DNA of 64,000 bases from Rhodovulum visakhapatnamense (GTDB lineage: Bacteria; Pseudomonadota; Alphaproteobacteria; Rhodobacterales; Rhodobacteraceae), in contig NZ_SOEB01000006.1 in assembly GCF_004365965.1 (NCBI RefSeq), positions 124,001 through 188,000 on the forward strand. Reading direction: 5' to 3'. The position numbers and the translations under genes are program-made. Positions within the stretch are counted from its first letter, which is position 1; every line of letters starts with the position of its first letter. Below, piece by piece: positions 50,301 to 58,276 of this stretch. Under the pieces are notes generated by a model, which worked only from the letters and a program-made list of their open reading frames with translations, was not told the origin of the DNA and did no database searches.

Positions 50301-50987
50301 TCAGTCCCTGAGGATCCGCACGAGGTCGTCGTTCCTCAGCCCGAAGGCGTTTGCCTCCTCGACGTCGATATGCATTTCGGTGGCCGAGGCTTCGGCCGCG
50401 CGGATCACGACGTGATGCATGATCCCGCCGCGCGGCCCGCCGACCAGCACGCTGACCTCGTCGCCATTGGCCAGACCCAGCCGGGCCGCGGTTTCGGGCA
50501 GCATGTGGATGTGGCGCATCGCGGCGATGACGCCCGAGTCCTTGCGGACCGTGCCCTGCGGCCCGACGATCTCGATGCCGGGCGTGTCGCCCAGCTTGCC
50601 GGACATCCGAAGCGGCGGCTTGACGCCCAGCACGAAGCCGTCGGCGATGGAAATCTCGACCTGGGTGTCCTTGCGCAGCGGCCCGAGCACGCGGACCTTG
50701 CCGATCTCGCCCTTGGCGCCGCGAATGATGACGGTTTCCTCGGCGGCGTACTGGCCGGGCTGTTTCATCGCTTTCTTGCGGGTCAGCATGGCGCCCGGGC
50801 CGAAGAGGGCGTCCATGTCCTGACGCGACAGGTGGATATGCCGGTTCGACACGCCGATCGGCACCAGAGCGGGATCGGCCTCGGGGCCGGCAGCCGCCGT
50901 CGGGGCCGCGGCCTCCTTGGCCGCGGCGCGGCCTTGGGCCAGCACCTCGGCTACGATCCGATCAATCATGTTCCCAGTCACCTGCAT
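50301..50987 (-). CDS. pduL: Phosphate propanoyltransferase PduL
   Basis: A 228-residue phosphotransacylase of the PduL family, which makes propionyl-phosphate and frees CoA inside the shell. Landmarks are PIGVSNRHIHLSRQDMDALFG, KKAMKQPGQYAAEETV, PPLRMSGKLGDTPGI and AMRHIHMLPETAARLGL; the HIH and RHIHM histidines bind the zinc pair. The first 25 residues (MIDRIVAEVLAQGRAAAKEA) form a classic encapsulation helix followed by an Ala/Pro linker. ATG 50987 has AGGA about 7 nt upstream. Propionyl-phosphate would go to the divergently encoded kinase at 59301. Confidence 0.93.
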   Translation of the reverse strand: MQVTGNMIDRIVAEVLAQGRAAAKEAAAPTAAAGPEADPALVPIGVSNRHIHLSRQDMDALFGPGAMLTRKKAMKQPGQYAAEETVIIRGAKGEIGKVRVLGPLRKDTQVEISIADGFVLGVKPPLRMSGKLGDTPGIEIVGPQGTVRKDSGVIAAMRHIHMLPETAARLGLANGDEVSVLVGGPRGGIMHHVVIRAAEASATEMHIDVEEANAFGLRNDDLVRILRD

Positions 50988-51124
50988 CGTCCTGTCCTGT
51001 TCTTCTCGGCCCGCCCCGCCCCGCCGTTCCGGCGCCGGTGGGATCCCGGTCCCGGGCGCGCGTCGCGCCCGGGCTCCGGCCGTTTCCCGTCCTTGCCCCG
51101 CCGGTTCGGCGGGGGCTGTTCGTT

Positions 51125-51862
51125 TCAGCGCCCTTTACCGCCGGGCTTTCCGGCCGGGCCGGGCCGCCGGCGATTTCGCCGTCCTGCGCCAGACGCCCCG
51201 GCTCCGGTCGCTGCCGTCTCACCGGAGGGTCCGGCGGCAGCCTCCGAAGGCGCGGGAGCCGCCGCCGCCTCGGAGGGTGTTTCTGTGCTTTGTGTCTCGT
51301 CGTCGGCGTCGGGCTTGGCTGCGGGCATGTCGGCCGCGGCGCTTTCCGGGTCCGCCGGTTCAGCCGGGGCGGGGGTTTCGTCGGACGCCGGTGTCCCAGC
51401 GGCGTCCGACGAGGCTTCGGCGTCCTCGGCCGTATGTGAGACGGCCTCGGCCGGGGCAGGGACCTCCGACGCGGCTTCAGCCGCGCTGGCGGTCCCTGCC
51501 TCGACCTCGGCCGCAGGCTCGGACGCCGCGGCCGTTCCGGCGGCCGGTTCAGGAACCGGTTCCGCCGGGACCACGCCCACGGTCGCGGGACTGTCCACCA
51601 GCAAGGACACATCCCGCGCCGGGCGCGCGATAACCTGGGTCGACACGACGCGGTTCACGCGTTCGGCCGCCACGGCGCCAGCCGCGACCGCGGCCTTGAT
51701 GGCGCCCACTTCTCCGCGAAGCTTGACGACCGTCATGCCGTCGCCGTTGGTCAGTTCGTAGCCCACCAGCTGGACATTGGCCGATTTCACCGCAGCGTCG
51801 GCGGCTTCAACGGCAGCGGCCAGGCCGATGGTTTCGATCAATCCAAGGCTTTGCTCGGTCAT
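51125..51862 (-). CDS. BMC-H shell protein with a ~150-residue disordered C-terminal extension
   Basis: A 245-residue protein. Residues 1-90 are a normal BMC-H domain (SLGLIETIGLAAAVEAADAAVKSANVQLVGYE, then MTVVKLRGEVGAIKAAVAAG). After residue 95 comes a low-complexity Pro/Ala/Glu/Ser/Asp tail that is strongly acidic, ending in a compact basic tip (RRNRRRPGPAGKPGGKGR). PduK and EutK also carry C-terminal extensions, but those are short and folded. The tail may bind cargo, other cell structures or nucleic acid, or act as a spacer; none is shown. ATG 51862 is chosen for GAGGA 8 nt upstream. Confidence 0.88.
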   Translation of the reverse strand: MTEQSLGLIETIGLAAAVEAADAAVKSANVQLVGYELTNGDGMTVVKLRGEVGAIKAAVAAGAVAAERVNRVVSTQVIARPARDVSLLVDSPATVGVVPAEPVPEPAAGTAAASEPAAEVEAGTASAAEAASEVPAPAEAVSHTAEDAEASSDAAGTPASDETPAPAEPADPESAAADMPAAKPDADDETQSTETPSEAAAAPAPSEAAAGPSGETAATGAGASGAGRRNRRRPGPAGKPGGKGR

Positions 51863-51883
51863 GACGGTCATCCTCTTTCACGC

Positions 51884-52705
51884 TCAGATGTACGGCGTGG
51901 TGGTCGACTTGAGCTCGGTGGTCGGATCAAGCGTGCTCAGAAGCTGCTTGCCCACGTCGCGCGCGGCGTGGATCGACTGGCGCACCGCGCCGGAGTCGCC
52001 GCTGAACATGTAGATCACCTCGTTCGAGTAGCTGGTGCCGCCGTTGCCGGGCGTCGCGTAGCCGACCGCATCGACGGTTGCCGCCTTGGCAGCGGTATCG
52101 GCCATCAGCACGCCGATCGCGGCAGGCGAGCCCACGGTGATGCCGAAGGCCTGGCCGACCGGTGCCCCGAAGGCCTTGTTCAGCGCGAAGCTGGCCCGGG
52201 CGGTGTACTGGAACTCCAGGTGGCCCGCGTCGTTGCCGTAGACATCGCCGAAGGTGCGGTCCAGTTCGCCGAGCATCACCTCGACCGCCCGACGGGCGTC
52301 CGAAACGTCGGCTGCGCCGAAGATGACCAGCGAGCCGTGGCCGCCGCCGCCCTTGGTGTCGCGCGGCAGTTCGATGACCAGGACTTCGCTGTTCGTGGCC
52401 TTCACCGCCTCATCGGCCGCGAAGATGTGGGGACCGGCCCCGGTCCGCGCGCCGACGATGCCGATCGACCGGTATTTCTTGTCGATTTTCATCGCTTCGT
52501 GCAGGGCCGGATCGACATTGGCGATGACCACGCCGATGGTGTCGCCGATCGCGGTGCCGACGAATTCGGTCAGCTGGCACGCCTTGGGGGCTTTGGCGGG
52601 AGCCGCCTTGGCCTGGGGTTGGGGTTCGGAGGAGGAGGAGCTGTCGCTCCCCCCCATTTTCCGGATCACTTCCCCCATCAGTTGTTCGACAAGATCGTCT
52701 TTCAT
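51884..52705 (-). CDS. pduB: PduB-like trimeric BMC-T shell protein
   Basis: A 273-residue tandem-BMC shell protein. The N-terminal helix DDLVEQLMGEVIRKMGG and a Ser/Pro/Ala-rich linker match the PduB extension that docks cargo. Then CQLTEFVGTAIGDTIGVVIANVDPALHEAMKI and IGIVGARTGAGPHIFAADEAVKATN form the first BMC domain and GSPAAIGVLMADTAAKAATVDAVGYATP the second. Identity to enteric PduB is obvious by eye. Trimers make a gated pore, proposed for glycerol/propanediol passage in Pdu shells. An AAGGAGG site precedes the ATG. Confidence 0.94.
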   Translation of the reverse strand: MKDDLVEQLMGEVIRKMGGSDSSSSSEPQPQAKAAPAKAPKACQLTEFVGTAIGDTIGVVIANVDPALHEAMKIDKKYRSIGIVGARTGAGPHIFAADEAVKATNSEVLVIELPRDTKGGGGHGSLVIFGAADVSDARRAVEVMLGELDRTFGDVYGNDAGHLEFQYTARASFALNKAFGAPVGQAFGITVGSPAAIGVLMADTAAKAATVDAVGYATPGNGGTSYSNEVIYMFSGDSGAVRQSIHAARDVGKQLLSTLDPTTELKSTTTPYI

Positions 52706-52734
52706 GACCGATCCTCCTTGTCCTTAATCAGGGG

Positions 52735-53025
52735 TTATTCGGCGGCCGGGGCGGGATGGGGCAGAATGCGTTCCACCTCGGTATGCGGCCGCGGGATCAC
52801 GTGGACAGAGGCCACGGTGCCGACCTTGCCGGCCGCCACGGCGCCCGCATCGGTGGCGGCCTTGACCGCGCCGACATCGCCACGCACCATCACGGTGACG
52901 AGGCCCGAGCCGATTTTCTCGTAGCCGATCATCGTCACGTTGGCCGATTTGACCATGGCATCCGCCGCCTCGATGGCGCCGACCAGACCTTTGGTTTCGA
53001 CCATTCCCAGTGCTTCCTGTTGCAT
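52735..53025 (-). CDS. BMC-H shell protein, PduA/PduJ-like
   Basis: A 96-residue hexameric shell protein: [54 protein letters not shown] and [15 protein letters not shown] are near-canonical PduA/PduJ landmarks (the stretch is quoted by landmarks and lies at residues 8-90). The pore loop reads KIGSGLV, as in PduA-type propanediol pores. It is likely the main facet protein. ATG 53025 has AAGGAGAG 5 nt upstream; a longer reading to 53043 lacks a site. Confidence 0.93.
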   Translation of the reverse strand: MQQEALGMVETKGLVGAIEAADAMVKSANVTMIGYEKIGSGLVTVMVRGDVGAVKAATDAGAVAAGKVGTVASVHVIPRPHTEVERILPHPAPAAE

Positions 53026-53112
53026 CGCTCTCTCCTTGCTCACGATGTTTCGTTGATGAAGTTTGCCTTAGGGTCTTCGCGCTTCTTGCTCTGCTGCATC
53101 CTCCCTCGTCTC

Positions 53113-54231
53113 CTAACCGCCGACCTGCATCAGCAGGGCGTCCAGGTCTGCCTGGGACGGTTTGCGTGGGTTGCTGGTCGTGCAGGCATCGGCCAGCGCT
53201 GCCGCCGCGATCTGGGATCGGGCATGGCTGAATTCTTCCATGTCCGTCCCGAGACCCCGGAGGGATGACGGGATGCCGAACCTGGCATTGAGGCCCTGGA
53301 TCTCGTGGATCAGGGCGCCGACCCCGGCGCGCGTGCTGGGCACGTCGAGCCCGATCAGACGGGCGATCCGGGCGTAGCGTTCGGCGGCCTCGGGCTCTTC
53401 GGCGTTCCAGGCGATCACCAGCGGCATCAGAACCGCGTTGACGCGGCCGTGCACGACATGGAGCCGCCCGCCGAGGGCATGGGCGAGGCTGTGGTTGATG
53501 CCGAGCCCCGCCGCGCTGAACGCCAGCCCGGCCAGGCAGGACGCCTGGTGCATCGCGTCCCGCGCCTCGATGTCGTCGCCATTGGCGAAGCAGCGGGGCA
53601 GGAAGGCGAAGGCCAGAGCCAGCGCCTTTTCGGCGAAGGCGTCGGTGAAATGGTTGGCACCGGTCGCGACCACGGCCTCGATGGCGTGGGTGATGACGTC
53701 CATGCCGGTATCGGCGGTCACCTTCGGCGGCGCGGTGCGCACGAATTCGGGGTCCAGAAGCGCCACGTCGGGGACGAGCTCTTCCGAGATCAGGGGAAAC
53801 TTGCGGCCGTTGGCGGGGTCCGAGATCACCGCGAACGAGGTCACTTCGGACCCGGTGCCGCTGGTCGTCGGGATTGCCACGAACGGGATGTAACGGCCCT
53901 CGGCCATCTGCCGGACGATGGCAAGGATCGCCTTGCCGGCGTCGATCGGCGAGCCGCCGCCCAGTGCTAGGATCACGTCCGGGCCGAAATCGGCCAGCAG
54001 GCGGGCGCCCCTGGAGACGGTGTCGAGCGGCGGCTCGGGGATCGCTTCGTCGAAGACCAGCACGTCGCAGCCCTTCAGCGAGGCTTTCACCCGGTCAAGC
54101 GCACCCGACTGGGCCATGAAGGCGTCGGTGACGATGCCGACTTTCTGACCGCGATAGGCATGCAGGCGGTCCAGCAGGCCCGGGCCGAAGACGATCTCGG
54201 TCCTGGGATGGAAGCTTTGATAGCGGGTCAT
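53113..54231 (-). CDS. pduQ: Iron-containing alcohol dehydrogenase, 1-propanol dehydrogenase PduQ-like
   Basis: A 372-residue group III alcohol dehydrogenase that reduces propionaldehyde to 1-propanol and regenerates NAD+ for PduP. NAD-binding ALGGGSPIDAGKAI and metal-site SCLAGLAFSAAGLGINHSLAHALGG with H..H are visible. GTGSEVTSFAVI is typical of the EutG/PduQ branch. ATG 54231 follows AGGTGA by 5 nt; an upstream ATG at 54276 adds a poor N-terminus. It lies between the dehydratase and the first shell gene, so it is probably encapsulated. Confidence 0.9.
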   Translation of the reverse strand: MTRYQSFHPRTEIVFGPGLLDRLHAYRGQKVGIVTDAFMAQSGALDRVKASLKGCDVLVFDEAIPEPPLDTVSRGARLLADFGPDVILALGGGSPIDAGKAILAIVRQMAEGRYIPFVAIPTTSGTGSEVTSFAVISDPANGRKFPLISEELVPDVALLDPEFVRTAPPKVTADTGMDVITHAIEAVVATGANHFTDAFAEKALALAFAFLPRCFANGDDIEARDAMHQASCLAGLAFSAAGLGINHSLAHALGGRLHVVHGRVNAVLMPLVIAWNAEEPEAAERYARIARLIGLDVPSTRAGVGALIHEIQGLNARFGIPSSLRGLGTDMEEFSHARSQIAAAALADACTTSNPRKPSQADLDALLMQVGG

Positions 54232-54363
54232 TCGGGTCACCTGTTCTTTCGCGGGTCGGTCGGGTGGGGCGGACACGGGCGGCTGGATGTCAGGGGCCGC
54301 CGCCCGCGCCTCTCCCCGGTCGGCCCCCGCGTGCTGCGATGCGGGGACCGGCCAATCGCTGGA

Positions 54364-56901
54364 TCAGAACGTCTGTTCCGTCCGGCTGATGATGTCGTCC
54401 TGCACCTCTTTCGCGAGGACGACGAACTGGGCGCTGTAGCCGGCCACGCGGACCACGAGGTCCTTGTGGGCATCCGGGTTTTTCTGTGCGTCCAGCAGGG
54501 TCTGGCGGTCGATCACGTTGAACTGCACGTGCATGCCCTTGTGATCGAAGTACGACCGCACCAGCGAGGCGAAGTTCTGCAGCCCCTGGTCACCGGCCAG
54601 CGCCGCAGGCAGGAACTTCTGGTTGTAGAGGGTGCCGTTCGAGGCGATGAAGTGGTCAAGCTTGGCCACCGAGTTCGCTGCGGCCGTCGGGCCCTTCGCA
54701 TCCTTGCCTTGCCGGGGCGACACGCCGTCCGAGAGCGGTTTCTTGGCGAGACGGCCGTCGGGCAGCGCGCCCACGTCCTTGCCGAAGAGCACGTTCGCGG
54801 ACACCGGGTAGATCCCGGCCTGGAACTGGCCACCGCGCGGGTTGGTGTACTTTTCAACCTCGAGGCAGTAGATCCGGGCGCATTTCCGGGCGATCAGGTC
54901 GACCTCGTCGTCATCGTTCCCGAAGCACTCGGCCGAGTCCATCAGGCGGCGGATGCCGTCATATTTTGACGACCCCGACTGCGGCGTGTCCTTGGCGGCC
55001 AGCGTGCGGTAGACCTCGTCCTTCAGCGTGGCCACATCGACCGAGCTGTTGGTGGAGAGCACCTTGCGCACCGCCGCGTAGACTTCCTCTTCGCTCGGCG
55101 TGCCGCCGCCCGACGTCTGGGCGCTCTCGCCCAGCGCGACCCCGAAGTTGGCGTCCAGCGCGTCCTTCAGATCCGTCATCGACACTTTCTTTTCGTCGAA
55201 GACGAATTTCTTCATCGCGTAGACCGAGTCGCCGGTATCGGCGACGCCGAAGGCCTGCGGACCGGTGAAGTTGTAGATCGCGCCGCCTTCCTGGACCGAC
55301 TTGCCGCGACCCATGCAGTCATCGACCATGGCCGACAGGAAGGGCAGGGGCGCCCGTTCGGCATGGGCGAGATCGACGCAGTTGTCGGCTTCGGCCAGGT
55401 ATTTGACGAAGAAGGCCATCTGCGTCTTGAAGGCCGCATAGAAGTCGTCAAGCGAATTCCAGTCGGTCATCTCGCCGGTTTTCGGCCCCAGCTGCGTGTC
55501 GCCCACGCGGCCGTTGTTCATGGTGATTTCCAGAACCTTGGCCACGTTGAAGAACGCCGCGTCGTGCCAGCCTTCGGTGCGGTGGATCGCCTGCGGTTCG
55601 ACGCAGCCGACGATGCCGTAATCGCGGGCATCGGCCAGCGAGACACCGCGGTTCTGCAGCGCGGGGATGATCACCTCGTCGTTGTAGACCGCCGGCACAC
55701 CCAGCCCGAGGCGCACGACCTCGGCCGCCCGGAACAGGAACTCGTCGGGCGTGCCCTGCCAGACGCGGATCGAGAAGGACGGCGCGGGCAGCTTCACATG
55801 GGCGACCGCTTCCATGCACATGTAGGACATGTCATTGGTCGCATCGAGACCGTCTTCGGTCTGGCCGCCGACGCAGAGGTTCTGGAACACCGCATAACCG
55901 GCAAAGGCCTGGGCCGACACCTCGTCGCGGGTCTTGTTGACGTCGTTCAGCTTGATCCAGATGCAGTCGACCAGTTCCTGCGCGAAGTCGCGGCTGATGG
56001 ATTTGTCGGCTTGCAGATAGGGGTTCATGTACTGGTCGAACCGGCCCGGCGAGATCGAGTGGCCCGAGGATTCGATCTGCAGCATGCACTGGACGAACCA
56101 CATGGTCTGGCAGGCTTCCCAGAACGTCGTGGCCGGGTTTTCAGGAACGCGGCGGCAGTTCTTGGCGATCTGTTCAAGCTCGGCCTTGCGGCTCGGGTTC
56201 GATTCCTGCCTGGCCAGCTCTTCGGCCTTCGCCGCATAGCGGTGGGCGAAGTTGATCGCGGCGTTGTAGGAGATCACGACCGCGTTGTAGAACTGTTTCT
56301 TCTTGATGAAGCCGGGGTCTTTCTCGTCGAGGCATTCAAGCAGCTTGATCGCCTGTTCGATGACACCGCGGAAGCCGATCTTGAGGATCTTGCCGTAGTC
56401 CACGCAGACGTGGCCGACGCCGCCGAAGTAGTAGTTGCCGACGGTGAACACGCCGTTGGCCATGCAATCATGGGCCTTTTTCGACATGTAGGACGCGGCA
56501 AGCGCCTGGGTCGTCTTGCCCGGCCAGTACTTGAAGGCCTCATGCAGCTCGGCGGCGGTTTCCTTCGGGATCTCGAAGGGGTCGGCCACGCGGGTCGCCA
56601 TGGTGTCGAACTCGGCTTCCACCCAGTCGAACGAGAATTCGGGGCAGATTTCGGTCGAGCGCGGGTTCTTGGTGATCGCGCCGACGATCAGCTCGTCGTC
56701 GCGGATGGTCACGGGAAGCTCGTTGAAGATCTTCTCGGCCACCTTGGCGCGCCGCAGGATCGCAGGCAGCCCTTCGGTTGCCTTGTAGGCTTCGGTCGCC
56801 AGAACCGCACGCTCGGACTCGACATAGGGCCGGGCGTGGATGATCTGGGACTTGAGCCGCATCACGCGGTCCGTCGGTTTCGTAAAGCCCTTCTCAATCA
56901 T
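54364..56901 (-). CDS. B12-independent propanediol/glycerol dehydratase (glycyl radical enzyme) with internal insertion
   Basis: An 845-residue glycyl radical enzyme. The thiyl Cys433 and general base Glu435 are in IVGCVEPQ, and Gly821 is in RVAGYSA near the C-terminus. After GCVEPQ comes HRTEGWHDAAFFN, as in glycerol/propanediol dehydratases; choline lyases have a different stretch there. It turns 1,2-propanediol into propionaldehyde without B12. Residues 589-647 are an insertion: Gly/Ser linkers flank two amphipathic helices (EEEVYAAVRKVL, LKDEVYRTLAA) that look like encapsulation peptides. It is oxygen-sensitive, so activity is expected under anoxia. It is the second gene of the long minus-strand operon. 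Confidence 0.93.
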   Translation of the reverse strand: MIEKGFTKPTDRVMRLKSQIIHARPYVESERAVLATEAYKATEGLPAILRRAKVAEKIFNELPVTIRDDELIVGAITKNPRSTEICPEFSFDWVEAEFDTMATRVADPFEIPKETAAELHEAFKYWPGKTTQALAASYMSKKAHDCMANGVFTVGNYYFGGVGHVCVDYGKILKIGFRGVIEQAIKLLECLDEKDPGFIKKKQFYNAVVISYNAAINFAHRYAAKAEELARQESNPSRKAELEQIAKNCRRVPENPATTFWEACQTMWFVQCMLQIESSGHSISPGRFDQYMNPYLQADKSISRDFAQELVDCIWIKLNDVNKTRDEVSAQAFAGYAVFQNLCVGGQTEDGLDATNDMSYMCMEAVAHVKLPAPSFSIRVWQGTPDEFLFRAAEVVRLGLGVPAVYNDEVIIPALQNRGVSLADARDYGIVGCVEPQAIHRTEGWHDAAFFNVAKVLEITMNNGRVGDTQLGPKTGEMTDWNSLDDFYAAFKTQMAFFVKYLAEADNCVDLAHAERAPLPFLSAMVDDCMGRGKSVQEGGAIYNFTGPQAFGVADTGDSVYAMKKFVFDEKKVSMTDLKDALDANFGVALGESAQTSGGGTPSEEEVYAAVRKVLSTNSSVDVATLKDEVYRTLAAKDTPQSGSSKYDGIRRLMDSAECFGNDDDEVDLIARKCARIYCLEVEKYTNPRGGQFQAGIYPVSANVLFGKDVGALPDGRLAKKPLSDGVSPRQGKDAKGPTAAANSVAKLDHFIASNGTLYNQKFLPAALAGDQGLQNFASLVRSYFDHKGMHVQFNVIDRQTLLDAQKNPDAHKDLVVRVAGYSAQFVVLAKEVQDDIISRTEQTF

Positions 56902-56960
56902 GATTTCCTCCAGGCTGTGATGCCCCGCCGAGCCCTCGCGGCCCGCCGGCGCCGATTGCT

Positions 56961-57551
56961 TCAGATCGCGAGGTCGGGGGCCACCTGGCGCGCGAAGGCG
57001 CGCAGCAGTCCCGGATGTCCGGGCCAGGCCGGGGACGTCGCGAGGTTTCCGTCGATCACGGTGTCTTCCGGCGCGACGGCGACATAGGTGCCGCCGACGG
57101 CGCGGATCTCGGGGGCGACGGCCGGGTAGGCCGTCAGGCGGCGACCGGCGAGAACGCCGGCAGCGGCCAGGATTTGCGGGCCATGGCAGATCGCCGCGAC
57201 CGGCCTGCCCGCCTCCATGACGGTGCGGGTCAGCGCCAGCACGTCCTCGTCGAGCCGCAGGTATTCGCAGGCCCGGCCCCCGGCGAGGTAGAGCCCGTCA
57301 TAGGCGTCCGCCTCGATCAGTCCGAAGGCGGTGTTCAGTTGAAAGAGGTGACCGGGCTTTTCGCTATAGGTCTGGTCGCCCTCGAAATCGTGGACCGCGG
57401 TCCTGACAGTGTCGCCCGAGCGTTTCCCCGGGCAAGCCGCGTCGACCTGGAAACCGATCATTCCGAGCGCCTGAAAGGGGACCATCACTTCATAATCTTC
57501 GGAATAGTCGCCGACGATCATGAGGACTTTCTTTTTCGAGGAACCGGACAT
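56961..57551 (-). CDS. DJ-1/PfpI-family protein, first gene of the microcompartment operon
   Basis: A 196-residue DJ-1/PfpI-like protein. The nucleophile Cys is in AICHGPQILAAAGVL, and YSEDYEVMVPFQAL holds the partner Glu region. GLYLAGGRACEYLR is also typical. The family includes glyoxalase III, protein deglycases and amidotransferase-like enzymes; it may protect against reactive aldehydes in this pathway, which is inference. ATG 57551 has AAGGA 7 nt upstream; 57557 would leave no spacing. It is followed by the dehydratase after 59 bp. Confidence 0.85.
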   Translation of the reverse strand: MSGSSKKKVLMIVGDYSEDYEVMVPFQALGMIGFQVDAACPGKRSGDTVRTAVHDFEGDQTYSEKPGHLFQLNTAFGLIEADAYDGLYLAGGRACEYLRLDEDVLALTRTVMEAGRPVAAICHGPQILAAAGVLAGRRLTAYPAVAPEIRAVGGTYVAVAPEDTVIDGNLATSPAWPGHPGLLRAFARQVAPDLAI

Positions 57552-57588
57552 TTCCATTTCCTTCGCGATTGGCCGCGTCGTTGAAGAG

Positions 57589-57618
57589 AGAATAGGGTTT
57601 TGCAGGGGCCATCAGCAA
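57589..57618 (-). promoter_or_regulatory. Candidate sigma70-type promoter for the microcompartment operon
   Basis: On the minus strand TTGCTG (57618-57613) and TATTCT (57594-57589) are 18 bp apart. The -10 ends 37 bp before the ATG at 57551, allowing a short leader with an AAGGA site. Both hexamers match consensus at four positions. Activator dependence is likely. Confidence 0.4.
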
Positions 57619-57731
57619 CGCGAAGGGTTTGACAATGACGGGTAATCCCTTGACGACGGCAGCAAATCGGGCGCGTCGCCCTTGAAAACAAGGGGTTTGG
57701 CGCCGGGCGACGGCGAGGTGCAATCGGGCGC

Positions 57732-57771
57732 GATGACAAAAAATTACCCGGACGGGTAGAAACTTGTCATC
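57732..57771. promoter_or_regulatory. Nested inverted repeats, candidate operator
   Basis: GATGACAA (57732-57739) and TTGTCATC (57764-57771) are perfect 8-bp arms. Inside them TACCCG-GA-CGGGTA (57745-57758) is a second perfect inverted repeat. The CGGGTA half recurs at 57639-57644 in front of the minus-strand promoter. The arrangement suggests a dimeric regulator site rather than a terminator, as no T-run follows. Confidence 0.45.
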
Positions 57772-58038
57772 GGGAGGACAAGGCATCCTCGGTCAGAACC
57801 GCGCAGGGGTGTGTCGGACAGGGCCTTCGGCATGTGGCGGAGGACTCATGGTGCCTTCGTAAGGCCTAGTAATAAAACAAGAAAATTTGACGGCTTTCGC
57901 CCTGGCGGGCCGATTCCGGGGCCTCTGGAGGGCGAATTCCGGGTCTTGTCCGACTCCGGCAAGAAATTACCACCGGAGGCCAAGTTCCCCGCGTTGACCG
58001 GCTGTGCCAATTCGATCAACATTATTTGTGACGACGCA

Positions 58039-58074
58039 CCCGAATTCGGGACTCGCTTTCGATATCACATATCG
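58039..58074. promoter_or_regulatory. Two adjacent perfect palindromes upstream of the membrane protein gene
   Basis: CCCGAATTCGGG (58039-58050) and CGATAT-CAC-ATATCG (58060-58074) are perfect palindromes nine bases apart, about 200 bp before the ATG at 58277. They could be binding sites for the plus-strand promoter or hairpins in its leader. No protein is assigned. Confidence 0.35.
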
Positions 58075-58276
58075 GGGGATGCAGTTTGAACCAACCGGAG
58101 GGCCTTCGGCTTTTCCGGAGACGGCAACCTGCGTTTCGAAAAACGGACGCGGGTGCGAAGCAAGCGGAAACCGAAAAAATCGACATGCGAACTTGGAAGC
58201 GGAATCGAAGCGAACGCGTAAATCCCATTCGAGGATTTCGCGTGAGGAATGTCGATTGCGTTGCAAGGAGGAATAA

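Larger units (their letters stand above)
57552..58276. other. Divergent regulatory region of the microcompartment locus
   Basis: This 725-bp gap lies between the minus-strand operon and the plus-strand membrane protein/kinase pair. It is clearly less GC-rich than the genes and holds no convincing ORF. It contains several inverted repeats (57732-57771, 57745-57758, 58039-58050, 58060-58074), a repeated AAATTACC (57741-57748, 57964-57971) and a candidate minus-strand promoter (57589-57618). It is the obvious place for the AraC-type response regulator to bind. Confidence 0.7.

Noticed and set aside
54364-56901. Choline trimethylamine-lyase (CutC) as the identity of the glycyl radical enzyme
   Set aside because: The residues after GCVEPQ (HRTEGWHDAAFFN) match glycerol/propanediol dehydratases and not the stretch I know from CutC; the PduP, PduB and PduL partners also fit propanediol.
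58010-58035. A possible FNR box near ATCAACATTATTTG
   Set aside because: Only one half site (ATCAA) matches; the partner at the right spacing does not resemble TTGAT. Anaerobic control is likely but not supported by this site.
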